Shown here: positions 17,026 to 26,001 of the stretch, piece after piece
Layout: every line of letters starts with the position of its first letter
How positions within the stretch are numbered: position 1 is the first letter of the stretch
Source: Prevotellaceae bacterium UBA1726
GTDB taxonomy: Bacteria; Bacteroidota; Bacteroidia; Bacteroidales; Bacteroidaceae
DNA: 59,196 nucleotides
NCBI GenBank assembly: GCA_002316005.1
Contig: DCIM01000027.1
Location: 4,655 to 63,850, forward strand
Reading direction: 5' to 3'
Notes under the pieces: model-generated
Databases searched by the model: none
Told to the model about the DNA's origin: nothing
Seen by the model: the letters and a program-made list of their open reading frames with translations, nothing else
Program-made: the position numbers and the translations under genes

Positions 17026-17598
17026 TTATAATAATATAAGGCCAGCGAAGGCTGCAAGACCAATCATCAGGATTGGATTAACCTTCACCCATTTTGTACC
17101 AACGAAGGTTGCAACGAACAACGCTACGCTGATATAGAACTGCCATGGATTCTGTATTGGAGTAGAGAAATTCTCAGCATTCATCAAGAGCAATGTGGCT
17201 GCTGCAAGCAAACCGACAACTGCAGGACGAAGACCAAGGAACATATTCGTCACAACTGGATGATTCATATACTTCATGAACATCTTTGAGATGAGAATCA
17301 TCAGTATAAGTGAAGGCAACACAAGAGCAAAGGTTGCTGTTAGCGAACCAAGAACCGCCATAAAACCATCAAATCCTGCATTGTGAACTGCAGTGTAGCC
17401 GCAATATGTGGCAGAGTTGATGCCCACAGGTCCTGGAGTCATCTGCGAGATAGCAACAACATTGGTAAACTCAGCCGTAGTGAGCCAGTGGTGGGTGGTT
17501 ACAACTTCTGTCTGAATAAGCGACAACATACCATAGCCTCCTCCAAATCCGAAGAGACCAATCTCGAAGAATGTGAGAAACAAATACAGATATATCAT
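17026..17598 (-). CDS. Chromate transporter half-protein (CHR family)
   Basis: 190 residues, one CHR domain with about six membrane segments. The family signature is clear: FFEIGLFGFGGGYGMLSLIQTEV, then ISQMTPGPVGINSATYCGY near residue 50, and PAVVGLLAAA later. Short CHR proteins work in pairs of opposite membrane orientation; the partner is the gene immediately upstream, one base away. The family moves chromate, and possibly sulfate or other anions; the natural substrate in an anaerobe without chromate exposure is unclear. Confidence 0.9.
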   Translation of the reverse strand: MIYLYLFLTFFEIGLFGFGGGYGMLSLIQTEVVTTHHWLTTAEFTNVVAISQMTPGPVGINSATYCGYTAVHNAGFDGFMAVLGSLTATFALVLPSLILMILISKMFMKYMNHPVVTNMFLGLRPAVVGLLAAATLLLMNAENFSTPIQNPWQFYISVALFVATFVGTKWVKVNPILMIGLAAFAGLILL

Positions 17599-17599
17599 A

Positions 17600-18565
17600 C
17601 TATTCCTTCTCCTTCATAAATGTACCATAGAGATAACCTCCAAAGGCCGCTGCAATAATGATAAACACAGGATTCACACCCAACAGATAGATGAGCAAGG
17701 CACTGAGAATCGGTATCCAGCAGTTGCTGAGTCCTATCTTTGCGCTCTTGGCAAGATTGAATGTAGGAACAGCAATAAGTGCCACAACGGCAGGACGAAT
17801 TCCGCGGAAACATGCTGCCACAACAGGATTGTCCTGTATCTGTGTGAACATTGTGGCAATGAGCAAGATAATGATGAACGAAGGCAATGCAGCACCCAAT
17901 GCGGCCATACATGCACCATAGTTGCGACGAAGTTTGTAGCCAATGAATGTCGATATGTTGATAGCAAACACACCAGGGCATGTCTGAGCAATGGCGATAA
18001 GGTCGAGGAAGGTGTCTTTCTCAATCCATTTCTTCTTATCGACAACCTCCGACTCTATCATTGGAATCATTGCATAGCCACCTCCGAAAGTGACAACACC
18101 AATCTTGAAGAATGTGGCAAAGAGCTGCCAGATGATACTAATTCGCTTTGGCTTTGAAGCAGGTTTCTCTTCTTTCTTTGGCGTTGCCTCTTGCTCTGCC
18201 TTTGGCTCTTCTGTTGACTGAGGCATAGGTTTTGCTGCCTCTGTAGGTTCTATAGCCTCTATAGTATCTATAGTTGCTATATCCTCAACAGGGACAGGTT
18301 CTTCCTTTGGTGTTGGGGCAGCAGGCCTTGACACCGGCTTAGGACGGCGAACAATAGGTTCCTCAGCCTTCAGTTCAAAAGGCTCATCCTCTGGTTCTGC
18401 AGGCGTTTCAGTTTCTATAGTTTCTATAGCATCTATAGTCGCTATAGGTTCTACAGGCTCTGCAACAGCGTCTACAAGCTCTGCCGTAGGTTCTGGCGAA
18501 GCCTCTGGGAGGACAGTTGCCTCCTCATTGGCTTCGGCAAAAATATCTTGTTCTTTAATTTCCAT
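17600..18565 (-). CDS. Chromate transporter half-protein with repeat-built N-terminal extension
   Basis: 321 residues. The last 180 or so are a normal CHR domain (FFKIGVVTFGGGYAMIPMIESEV, IAQTCPGVFAINISTFIGYK, RGIRPAVVALIAVP). The first 140 residues are an acidic, proline- and glutamate-rich, presumably disordered extension with no membrane segment, containing tripeptide runs of the type I-A-T, I-D-A, I-E-T encoded by 9-bp DNA repeats. Short CHR proteins normally lack such an extension. It lies 2 bases after purL and 1 base before its partner, so the three genes are likely translationally linked. Confidence 0.88.
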   Translation of the reverse strand: MEIKEQDIFAEANEEATVLPEASPEPTAELVDAVAEPVEPIATIDAIETIETETPAEPEDEPFELKAEEPIVRRPKPVSRPAAPTPKEEPVPVEDIATIDTIEAIEPTEAAKPMPQSTEEPKAEQEATPKKEEKPASKPKRISIIWQLFATFFKIGVVTFGGGYAMIPMIESEVVDKKKWIEKDTFLDLIAIAQTCPGVFAINISTFIGYKLRRNYGACMAALGAALPSFIIILLIATMFTQIQDNPVVAACFRGIRPAVVALIAVPTFNLAKSAKIGLSNCWIPILSALLIYLLGVNPVFIIIAAAFGGYLYGTFMKEKE

Positions 18566-18567
18566 AT

Positions 18568-21500
18568 TTATCCGAGATCAGGCTCTTCCTGAAGGTGCTT
18601 CTCTACCCAGAGGCGGGCATTTACAAATGCCTCAAGCCATGGTGTACACTCGTCGCTGAGAATGCGATTCTGTGGATAGAAACCACACTGCCATGGGAAG
18701 ATGGTACGCTCAGGATGTGGCATGATAGCAAGATGACGACCGTCCTTACTTGCAATAGCAGCAACATCATAAGAAGAACCATTAGGGTTGCCTGGATAAC
18801 CGCTGTAGTTGAACTTAGCAACAACATTGTATGCGCTCTCGTCGAGTGGCAAGTTGAATTTACCCTCACCATGAGCCACCCATGTACCAATCTTGAATCC
18901 GCCGAGTGAGCCAAACATTACTGAGTCGTTCTCAGGGATGGCGAGCGAAACGAATGTGCTCTCAAACTTATGCGAGTCGTTGTGAAGCATTTGTGCATAG
19001 TCGCGTGCATCGGTCGAAGCACTTGTATTGTTGAGCAATCCGAGTTCAACCATCAACTGGCAACCGTTGCAGACACCAAGTGAAAGGGTATCCTTACGAG
19101 CATAGAAGTTGTCGAGTGCTGCCTTAGCCTTAGGGTTGAAGAGGAATGCACCTGCCCATCCCTTAGCCGAACCAAGTACATCGGAATTAGAGAAACCACC
19201 ACAGAAGGCGATAACATTCACATCCTCAAGTGTCTCACGACCAGTGATAAGGTCGGTCATTGTGACATCCTTCACATCAAAGCCAGCAAGCCAGAATGAA
19301 TATGCCATCTCACGCTCTGAGTTTGTTCCCTTCTCACGAATCACTGCAGCCTTGATGCCACTTGCCTCACGACGGTCAGGATTCAAACCATACTGTGACA
19401 AACGACCTGTGAAGCTATCACCGAACACAAGTTCTACTGGCTGTTTGCCGAGGTTGTCGCGACGCTCTTCAGCCTTTCCGTGGAATGACTGACGACGGTC
19501 GAGCAGGTAAGAAGTCTCATACCATACTGCACGCATATCGTCAATATCGAAATCGAATGTACGACCACCACGATGAACTGTCAATGAGCGCTGTACCTGT
19601 GGTACACCAATCTTCAGATAGCCAACACCTGCATCGTCGAGAATCTTCTTAACACGAGCACTGTCTGCATCTGAAACCTGAATAACAACACCTGGGTTCT
19701 CAGAGAAGAGAGCCTTGATGAGGTCGGTATTCTGGAACTTCTCAAGATTTACATTGATACCGCCTGTTGTGTTTGCGAAACACATCTCAAGGAGTGTTGT
19801 CACAAGGCCACCGGCAGAGATATCATGACCAGCGAGAACTAATCCTTCTTCAACGAGTTGCTGAACAGCAAGGAAAGCATCGCGGAAATATTCAGGATTC
19901 TTAACTGTAGGCACATCGCTACCTACCTTACCTAATGACTGTGCGAAAGCAGAACCACCAAGTTGCTGCTCATCGAACGAGAAGTCGATATGATAGAAAC
20001 GGCTTGCAGAAACCTTCTTCATCACAGGAGAAACGATCTTGCGGATGTCGCTCACCTCACCGCCAGCACTTACGATGACAGTACCAGGAGCAATAATCTT
20101 CTCGCCGTTTGGATATTTCTGTGTCATTGAGAGAGAGTCCTTACCTGTTGGCACATTGATCTGGAGTGCACAGCAGAAGTCAGACAATGCCTCTACTGCC
20201 TTATATAGACGAGCATCCTCACCTTCCTGAGCACGACAAGGCCACATCCAGTTTGCAGAAAGCGAAACAGAATCCAAGCCCTCTGCCATAGGAGCCCAGA
20301 CAAGGTTTGTCAATGACTCTGCAACAGAAAGCACTGAACCTGCAGCAGGATCAGCGAGTGCTGCCTGTGGTGCGTGACCAATGGCTGTTGCAATACCCTT
20401 CTTTCCACGATAGTCGAGAGCTACAGCACCAAGGTCGGAGAGTGGCAACTGCAACTCACCCTGACACTGCTGACGAGCAACACGACCAGAGACACAGCGG
20501 TCGACCTTGTTTGTCAACCAATCCTTACAAGCCACAGCCTCAAGGCGAAGTACATTCTTCAGATACTCGTCAACCTGACTCTCTGTATATGTAGCAACAT
20601 CGTACTTACGAGGAACTGTTGTATCAACCATCACTGTCTTTGGCGAAGAACCGAACATCTGCTCTACAGCAAGGTCGAATGGACGAACGCCATCTGCCTG
20701 CTCGAAAGCAAAGCGAGCATCGCCTGTTGTCTCACCAACTGTGTACATTGGAGCACGCTCACGGTCAGCAATCTTCTGTACATGCTCTATAGCCTTCTCA
20801 TCAATGAGCAAGCCCATGCGCTCCTGACTCTCGTTGGCAATGATTTCCTTTGCAGAAAGTGTCTTGTCGCCGATTGGGAGTTTATCCATGTGGATAAGAC
20901 CACCACACTCTTCAACAAGCTCTGAGAGACAGTTGACATGACCAGCCGAACCATGGTCATGAATTGATACGATAGGATTCTCATCCTCTTCGCAGAGAGC
21001 ACGCACTACATTATAAGTACGCTTCTGCATCTCAGGGTTTGCACGCTGAACTGCATTGAGCTCAATACCTGATGAATAACGACCTGTCTCAACAGAAGAA
21101 ACCGAACCACCACCAAGTCCGATGCGGTAGTTCTCACCACCCATCACTACAACCTTATTGCCTGGCTCTGGCTGTCCCTTGAGGCAGTCGCGCTCTGTAC
21201 CATAACCAACACCACCTGCAAGCATGATAACCTTGTCGTATGCATACTTCTCACCATGCTCTTCCTGCTCGAATGTAAGAACAGAACCACAAATCAGTGG
21301 CTGACCGAACTTATTACCGAAGTCAGAAGCACCGTTTGACGCCTTGATGAGAATCTGCTCTGGTGTCTGGTAGAGCCACTCGCGAACTGGGAGAATCTCT
21401 TCCCAAGGACGAACGCCACCCTCCTTACGAGGATAAGATGTCATGTAAACGGCAGTACCTGCAAGAGGCCATGAACCTACACCACCACCCATACGGTCGC

Positions 21501-22308
21501 GAATCTCACCACCAGTACCTGTAGCTGCACCATTGAAAGGCTCGACGGTTGTTGGGAAGTTGTGTGTCTCTGCCTTGAGCGAGATGACACTCTTCACTTC
21601 CTTTACACGGAAATAATCTGGTTTTGAGTGGTCAGCAGGAGCAAACTGCTCAATTGTAGGGCCTGCGGCAAATGCCACATTGTCCTTATATGCAGAGAGA
21701 ATCTTATTGCGATTCTCTGCTGTTGTCTTCTTAATCATCTGGAAGAGCGAACTCTCCTTCTCCTCACCATCGATGATGAATGTACCGCCGAAGATCTTAT
21801 GACGGCAATGCTCAGAGTTGATCTGTGCAAAACCGAAGATTTCAGAGTCGGTGAGCGGACGACCGAGTTCCTTCTCTACCTTGTGAAGGTATTCAATCTC
21901 CTCGCCTGAGAGGGCAAGACCTTCCTGCTCGTTGTATTCCTCAAGGTTTTCTACATGCTTGATTGGCTCTGGTTGGATGTTTATAGTGAAGATATCCTGA
22001 TTCAATCCGTTGTACATACGCTGCAACATTGGGTCGTGCTCAGCATCTTCGCTGGCAACAGGGAAGTACTCCTCAATACGCAAAATGCCGCTAAGACTCA
22101 TATTCTGGGTAATCTCAACGGCATTTGTACTCCAAGGAGTAATCATTTCACGGCGTGGACCTACATAGTAGCCTTCAAGTGTGTCGCTGTCAAGCAAAGT
22201 TGCTCCTCCGTAGAGCCAGCAAAGTTTCTGAACTTCATCATTGCTGAGCTGTGATGCCGACTGTGTCGCAATGATGCTGTCTGTTGGGGTTTTGAAGAAT
22301 GAAATCAT
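18568..22308 (-). CDS. purL: Phosphoribosylformylglycinamidine synthase, large single-chain form
   Basis: 1246 residues, the single-chain form also found in proteobacteria. It converts FGAR, ATP and glutamine to FGAM in purine synthesis. The N-terminal and linker regions carry GFAQINSEHCRHKIFGG; the two AIRS-type ATP domains follow (HNFPTTVEPFNGAATGTGGEIRD, GLGGGSVSS, and the second copy around LAGHDISAGGL). The C-terminal class-I glutaminase has LGVCNGCQLMVELG with the nucleophile Cys, and AHGEGKF and MPHPERT with the His/Glu. It heads an operon followed at 2 bases by chromate transporter genes, an unusual partner. TAAATTTG at 22357-22350 may be its -7 box. Confidence 0.97.
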   Translation of the reverse strand: MISFFKTPTDSIIATQSASQLSNDEVQKLCWLYGGATLLDSDTLEGYYVGPRREMITPWSTNAVEITQNMSLSGILRIEEYFPVASEDAEHDPMLQRMYNGLNQDIFTINIQPEPIKHVENLEEYNEQEGLALSGEEIEYLHKVEKELGRPLTDSEIFGFAQINSEHCRHKIFGGTFIIDGEEKESSLFQMIKKTTAENRNKILSAYKDNVAFAAGPTIEQFAPADHSKPDYFRVKEVKSVISLKAETHNFPTTVEPFNGAATGTGGEIRDRMGGGVGSWPLAGTAVYMTSYPRKEGGVRPWEEILPVREWLYQTPEQILIKASNGASDFGNKFGQPLICGSVLTFEQEEHGEKYAYDKVIMLAGGVGYGTERDCLKGQPEPGNKVVVMGGENYRIGLGGGSVSSVETGRYSSGIELNAVQRANPEMQKRTYNVVRALCEEDENPIVSIHDHGSAGHVNCLSELVEECGGLIHMDKLPIGDKTLSAKEIIANESQERMGLLIDEKAIEHVQKIADRERAPMYTVGETTGDARFAFEQADGVRPFDLAVEQMFGSSPKTVMVDTTVPRKYDVATYTESQVDEYLKNVLRLEAVACKDWLTNKVDRCVSGRVARQQCQGELQLPLSDLGAVALDYRGKKGIATAIGHAPQAALADPAAGSVLSVAESLTNLVWAPMAEGLDSVSLSANWMWPCRAQEGEDARLYKAVEALSDFCCALQINVPTGKDSLSMTQKYPNGEKIIAPGTVIVSAGGEVSDIRKIVSPVMKKVSASRFYHIDFSFDEQQLGGSAFAQSLGKVGSDVPTVKNPEYFRDAFLAVQQLVEEGLVLAGHDISAGGLVTTLLEMCFANTTGGINVNLEKFQNTDLIKALFSENPGVVIQVSDADSARVKKILDDAGVGYLKIGVPQVQRSLTVHRGGRTFDFDIDDMRAVWYETSYLLDRRQSFHGKAEERRDNLGKQPVELVFGDSFTGRLSQYGLNPDRREASGIKAAVIREKGTNSEREMAYSFWLAGFDVKDVTMTDLITGRETLEDVNVIAFCGGFSNSDVLGSAKGWAGAFLFNPKAKAALDNFYARKDTLSLGVCNGCQLMVELGLLNNTSASTDARDYAQMLHNDSHKFESTFVSLAIPENDSVMFGSLGGFKIGTWVAHGEGKFNLPLDESAYNVVAKFNYSGYPGNPNGSSYDVAAIASKDGRHLAIMPHPERTIFPWQCGFYPQNRILSDECTPWLEAFVNARLWVEKHLQEEPDLG

Positions 22309-22429
22309 GAAAAAACCTGTTTACGATTCTATTATTATTAATTTTACTGCAAATTTAATGAAAAAAAACGAGTAATCACTCATGCGCGCGCAATTTTTAT
22401 CAATAAGTACACTTTTTTTCACAAATAAT

Positions 22430-22454
22430 AAGGGGACGACAAATTGCCGTCCCC
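22430..22454 (-). terminator. Terminator after the C10 protease gene
   Basis: GGGGACG (22432-22438) pairs with CGTCCCC (22448-22454) over a short loop; the minus strand then runs TTATTATTTG. A modest but plausible terminator. Confidence 0.6.
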
Positions 22455-22488
22455 CTTTATGAAGTAGTATAATCAGTTTCTTTTGATT

Positions 22489-25400
22489 CTATTTCAACAC
22501 CTTTCTGCCATTGATAATATTGATACCCTTGACTGGTTCTGAGAGTCTTTGTCCCTGAAGGTTGTAGATACCTGTACGAGTATTTACTGAAGCATTCTCC
22601 TTGATATCTTCAATATCACTTGGAAGTGATGGATCGTAATAAGTGAGACAGAAGTTGTCTGCAATGAAACGACCCGTTGATGTACCGTCAATATCACTCT
22701 TCACACCAACCATGAGAGTATTGTTCTTCACCTCAAGCATCACCTCGTCACTATCGTTATGATAAAGACCTGTGAAGACGTCGTACGCTATAGTAGTGAT
22801 GGTTCCGAGACTTTCTGTCTGCATCAACTCATGTTGAGCAATATCCTCACCACTTGAGAGGAAATAGTAGGTACTCATAGGTGCATTGGTATGAACACCC
22901 TCTACAGTCAGTTTGTACATACCATTAGGAATACCTGTAATCTCCTGAGTGAGATATGAATATTTCTTGTACGAGCGACTGTCATAAATACGGTTGCACT
23001 TGGCTTTTGTTCCACCATTCACACGATTGGATGTACCATCAGAAGAAATTGTCCATGCGCCAAATCGTTCATCGTCTTTTGAGAAATCACCACCGCGGAT
23101 GAGCCATGACACATCCATTGGCTTACCGATGTTTGCTGTTGCCATCTCTGCAATTCGAGCTGTACGAGTATAGACCTTCCATTTTGAGTTTTCTGCTGTG
23201 GCTCCTACCATAAGGTAGTTGTCACTGCTGCCATCTGTACCCAGATAACTTTCACCCTGCTGGATATAATATTCATCCGAATTTTCTTCAACGGCATTTA
23301 TTGTCCAAGTTGTCGTTGAGGCCTTACTACCCAACTCCAGATTAGAAGCATTGATGCTATGATTTCCACTGAACTTTGGATTCAATTGAACACCATCAGT
23401 TTGACTTACTATTTCAATGTCAATACCCCTGTTACCCAATTCTGCTCTATCGGTAGAGTATTCTGTATTACGATCGTTGCTCTGCAACCACAAACCAGAA
23501 TCTTCATTACGGAAATAAAGGTTATCTGTGAGCAAGTCAATCTCTGACAACTGACAGACATTACCGCTCTGCACACTCTTGATGTTCAGTTTAAAGTGCT
23601 TATATGCCTTAGAAACTGTAGTTTGTGTGAGAGGGAACGTGAAGTAGCATTTGCTGTATGCCTTAAGTGTGTTGTCATCATTAACCTCGGCAATAACCTC
23701 CCACGAAGCATCGTTTGCTGAAGGTGGGCGTGTTGTTGATGAAGTAGAGCCGTAGAGAACCCATGATTTTGGGTTTCTGCCACCATTTATCGCTGTATCG
23801 TTACCTGTAGCTAAACGATAACCACTTACGAATATAGGGCGTTCGGCAGTGAAGTTCACGAAAGAGCTTTCACCATTTAGATTGAAGCACCATTTTGAAT
23901 CTGTCTTTCCATCGAAAAGATTTGAATAAGACTCACCAGTAAATCCACTTGTACCACCCTTGCCAGTAAGTTTTGTCTTGCCTCCGATTCTTACGCTTGC
24001 ACTACCTAAGACATCATTCTTATCGTTTGTTGTGAGCCAAAGGGTGTATTCTCCGTCAGTTGCTGGTTTGAAGAACATGTAGATGGTGTTGCTACCAAAT
24101 GCAGGAACCTCCAACTGAGTCTTGCACAACTCACTTCCCTTGTCGGTAGTCTGGCTTGCATAGAGACAAACCTCGCCGTTGTACTCATCACCGGCATTAT
24201 CGACCTTAATAGCCACCTTCTGGTCGGTATTAGCCACACAAGAGCTTTGCATTTCGAATGTCACCTTACCGATATTGCGTACAGGATGCTTTGTGAGCGT
24301 CATATTGCCAGAGGCATCAACATCGGCAAGGATGTAGTTGTTCTCTAAATTATACAGAGGAATCCACACATTAGAGCTTGTCAACTTACTTGCTGGCGAC
24401 ACCTTATGCTGACCTTCTGGAAGTTTACCAGCAAGGTCGAATGTCCAACTCATATAATAATTCTCACCAAGGTTGTTGGCTGTCTGGACATTACTGATAG
24501 GCTCATATTCGCCCTCATCATTCTGAACAACAATGGCTCCGTTGAAAGACCCTGCTGTTCCTGACCAGTTAACATAGTTTGAGAATATCTGCGTACCATT
24601 TCTGATCTCTGTATCATTGATGCTCAGATGGGTATCTTCTGGTGCAGGTGTACCCATCTGTCGCTGGATACCTATGACACATTCCTGTCCCATCGAGAAT
24701 CCGATACCTGTAGCACTCATACCATCGCTATTAGGATCGTCGGCATTGAGCAGAGAGAGACGGAAATAACCGTCATCCCATCCACCCCAACCCCAGTTGA
24801 AGTGGAAGAATCCTGCAGTGTCGTATCCGTCACAAACGAATGCATGACCACCTGGTGCATAACCTGCATAATAAACAGGGCGATTCTCGTAGATTTCATT
24901 ATAAATCATCGCATCCCAACCTGCAATGCTGTAATCAGAACGGTGAACAAATCTTGCTGTTCCGTCATAGTCGAAATATTTAAGAATCGCAGTCTTTACA
25001 TTGCCAGAAAAAGCACCTGAACCGGCAGCGGAATAGCCCATCTCTACTGCTTGTCCACAATAGAACATCAGTTCTGCAACTGCATTTCTTTGTGCAGAAG
25101 TTCCACCATTATCATAGTTGAGGAGCATCTTATCCCATTGGAAAGTTGTCGCTGGCAGTTCTGGCAACCATTGATTCAATACATAATATGATGGAATCGT
25201 TGTAGTTGCTTCTTGTGGCCACTGATGATAATACATGATTTGGGCCAAAGCCGTTGCTACACAACCGGTAACACTGCGACTACCTCCATCCAAAGGACAT
25301 TGCAGGTTATAAGGATCGCCCTGGTTCCATTTGGTTTTCACAAGGGCACCAATATTTTTTCGTTCTGCTTTTCTTGGAGAACCGGTAGCATTAGCACTTA

Positions 25401-25788
25401 CTGATGGTGCATAATCAGCTGGCAGCGCTTCAATCTGCTGGGCATACATCTGCAACCACGCTTTCATGTTCTCAGGCACATTCTCTGCGTCGAAAGAACC
25501 ATTGTCGACATATCCGAGAACCTGCTCTGTACGGTCATCACCCGAAACAATGACAAATCCTCCTTCGTTCTCTATATTGAACATATATAGAGGAGCTTTG
25601 CCGGAAGTAATCATCTTTCTCTGACCGTTGAAACCAACAACTTGATCTGTAGAAAGTTCCACATTGCGTCCTTTTGACTTCAAAAAGTTCTGAGCAATCA
25701 TTTTTGCCGATGCTCTGTCAATGCCGTCAGCATTTGCACTTGAAATTACAAGTAAAGCAAAAACGAAGATAGATAATAGTTTTTTCAT
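22489..25788 (-). CDS. Secreted C10-family (streptopain-like) cysteine protease
   Basis: 1099 residues from the ATG at 25788. Signal peptide 1-20 (MKKLLSIFVFALLVISSANA); an inhibitory propeptide up to about 145 (MIAQNFLKSKG, GGFVIVSGDDR); then the catalytic domain with C176 in SVTGCVATALAQIMYYHQWP, H315 in GGHAFVCDGYD, and NWGWGGWDDGYF at 331-342. Family C10 includes streptopain SpeB, the Prevotella interpain A and the Bacteroides Bfp proteases. After it come about 750 residues that include a discoidin/F5-8C-like domain (SGFTGESYSNLFDGKTDSKWCFN), a carbohydrate-binding-like region (FRNEDSGLWLQSND) and a C-terminal tail (GIYNLQGQRLSEPVKGINI ending NGRKVLK) like those on the neighbouring amylase and galactanase. 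Likely surface or secreted. Divergent from the amylase gene. Confidence 0.9.
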   Translation of the reverse strand: MKKLLSIFVFALLVISSANADGIDRASAKMIAQNFLKSKGRNVELSTDQVVGFNGQRKMITSGKAPLYMFNIENEGGFVIVSGDDRTEQVLGYVDNGSFDAENVPENMKAWLQMYAQQIEALPADYAPSVSANATGSPRKAERKNIGALVKTKWNQGDPYNLQCPLDGGSRSVTGCVATALAQIMYYHQWPQEATTTIPSYYVLNQWLPELPATTFQWDKMLLNYDNGGTSAQRNAVAELMFYCGQAVEMGYSAAGSGAFSGNVKTAILKYFDYDGTARFVHRSDYSIAGWDAMIYNEIYENRPVYYAGYAPGGHAFVCDGYDTAGFFHFNWGWGGWDDGYFRLSLLNADDPNSDGMSATGIGFSMGQECVIGIQRQMGTPAPEDTHLSINDTEIRNGTQIFSNYVNWSGTAGSFNGAIVVQNDEGEYEPISNVQTANNLGENYYMSWTFDLAGKLPEGQHKVSPASKLTSSNVWIPLYNLENNYILADVDASGNMTLTKHPVRNIGKVTFEMQSSCVANTDQKVAIKVDNAGDEYNGEVCLYASQTTDKGSELCKTQLEVPAFGSNTIYMFFKPATDGEYTLWLTTNDKNDVLGSASVRIGGKTKLTGKGGTSGFTGESYSNLFDGKTDSKWCFNLNGESSFVNFTAERPIFVSGYRLATGNDTAINGGRNPKSWVLYGSTSSTTRPPSANDASWEVIAEVNDDNTLKAYSKCYFTFPLTQTTVSKAYKHFKLNIKSVQSGNVCQLSEIDLLTDNLYFRNEDSGLWLQSNDRNTEYSTDRAELGNRGIDIEIVSQTDGVQLNPKFSGNHSINASNLELGSKASTTTWTINAVEENSDEYYIQQGESYLGTDGSSDNYLMVGATAENSKWKVYTRTARIAEMATANIGKPMDVSWLIRGGDFSKDDERFGAWTISSDGTSNRVNGGTKAKCNRIYDSRSYKKYSYLTQEITGIPNGMYKLTVEGVHTNAPMSTYYFLSSGEDIAQHELMQTESLGTITTIAYDVFTGLYHNDSDEVMLEVKNNTLMVGVKSDIDGTSTGRFIADNFCLTYYDPSLPSDIEDIKENASVNTRTGIYNLQGQRLSEPVKGINIINGRKVLK

Positions 25789-25812
25789 TGTCCTTTTTTT
25801 TGTATTGCAATG

Positions 25813-25820
25813 CAAAAGTA
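25813..25820 (-). promoter_or_regulatory. Probable -7 box of the C10 protease gene
   Basis: TACTTTTG (25820-25813) lies 24 nt before the ATG on the minus strand. No clear TTTG is seen 19-22 nt upstream, where the sequence is a T/A run. Confidence 0.45.
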
Positions 25821-25957
25821 CATATTTTTTTTATTATATGATGTAAAAATAGAGTCAAATATTATAAAATTTGAAAATTATTAGTTTTTACGTTAACGAT
25901 TGCACAGAGATTTTGATTATTTAGGATTATATTTTTCTATTTTCCGTACATTATTAG

Positions 25958-25965
25958 TAATTTTG
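25958..25965 (+). promoter_or_regulatory. Probable -7 box of the amylase-galactanase operon
   Basis: TAATTTTG at 25958-25965, 36 nt before the ATG. No consensus -33 box, so an activator may be needed, which would be usual for a polysaccharide-use gene. Confidence 0.45.
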
Positions 25966-26001
25966 CATCGTCCGGAAGACTAAAAATAACAAAATCTATA
26001 T

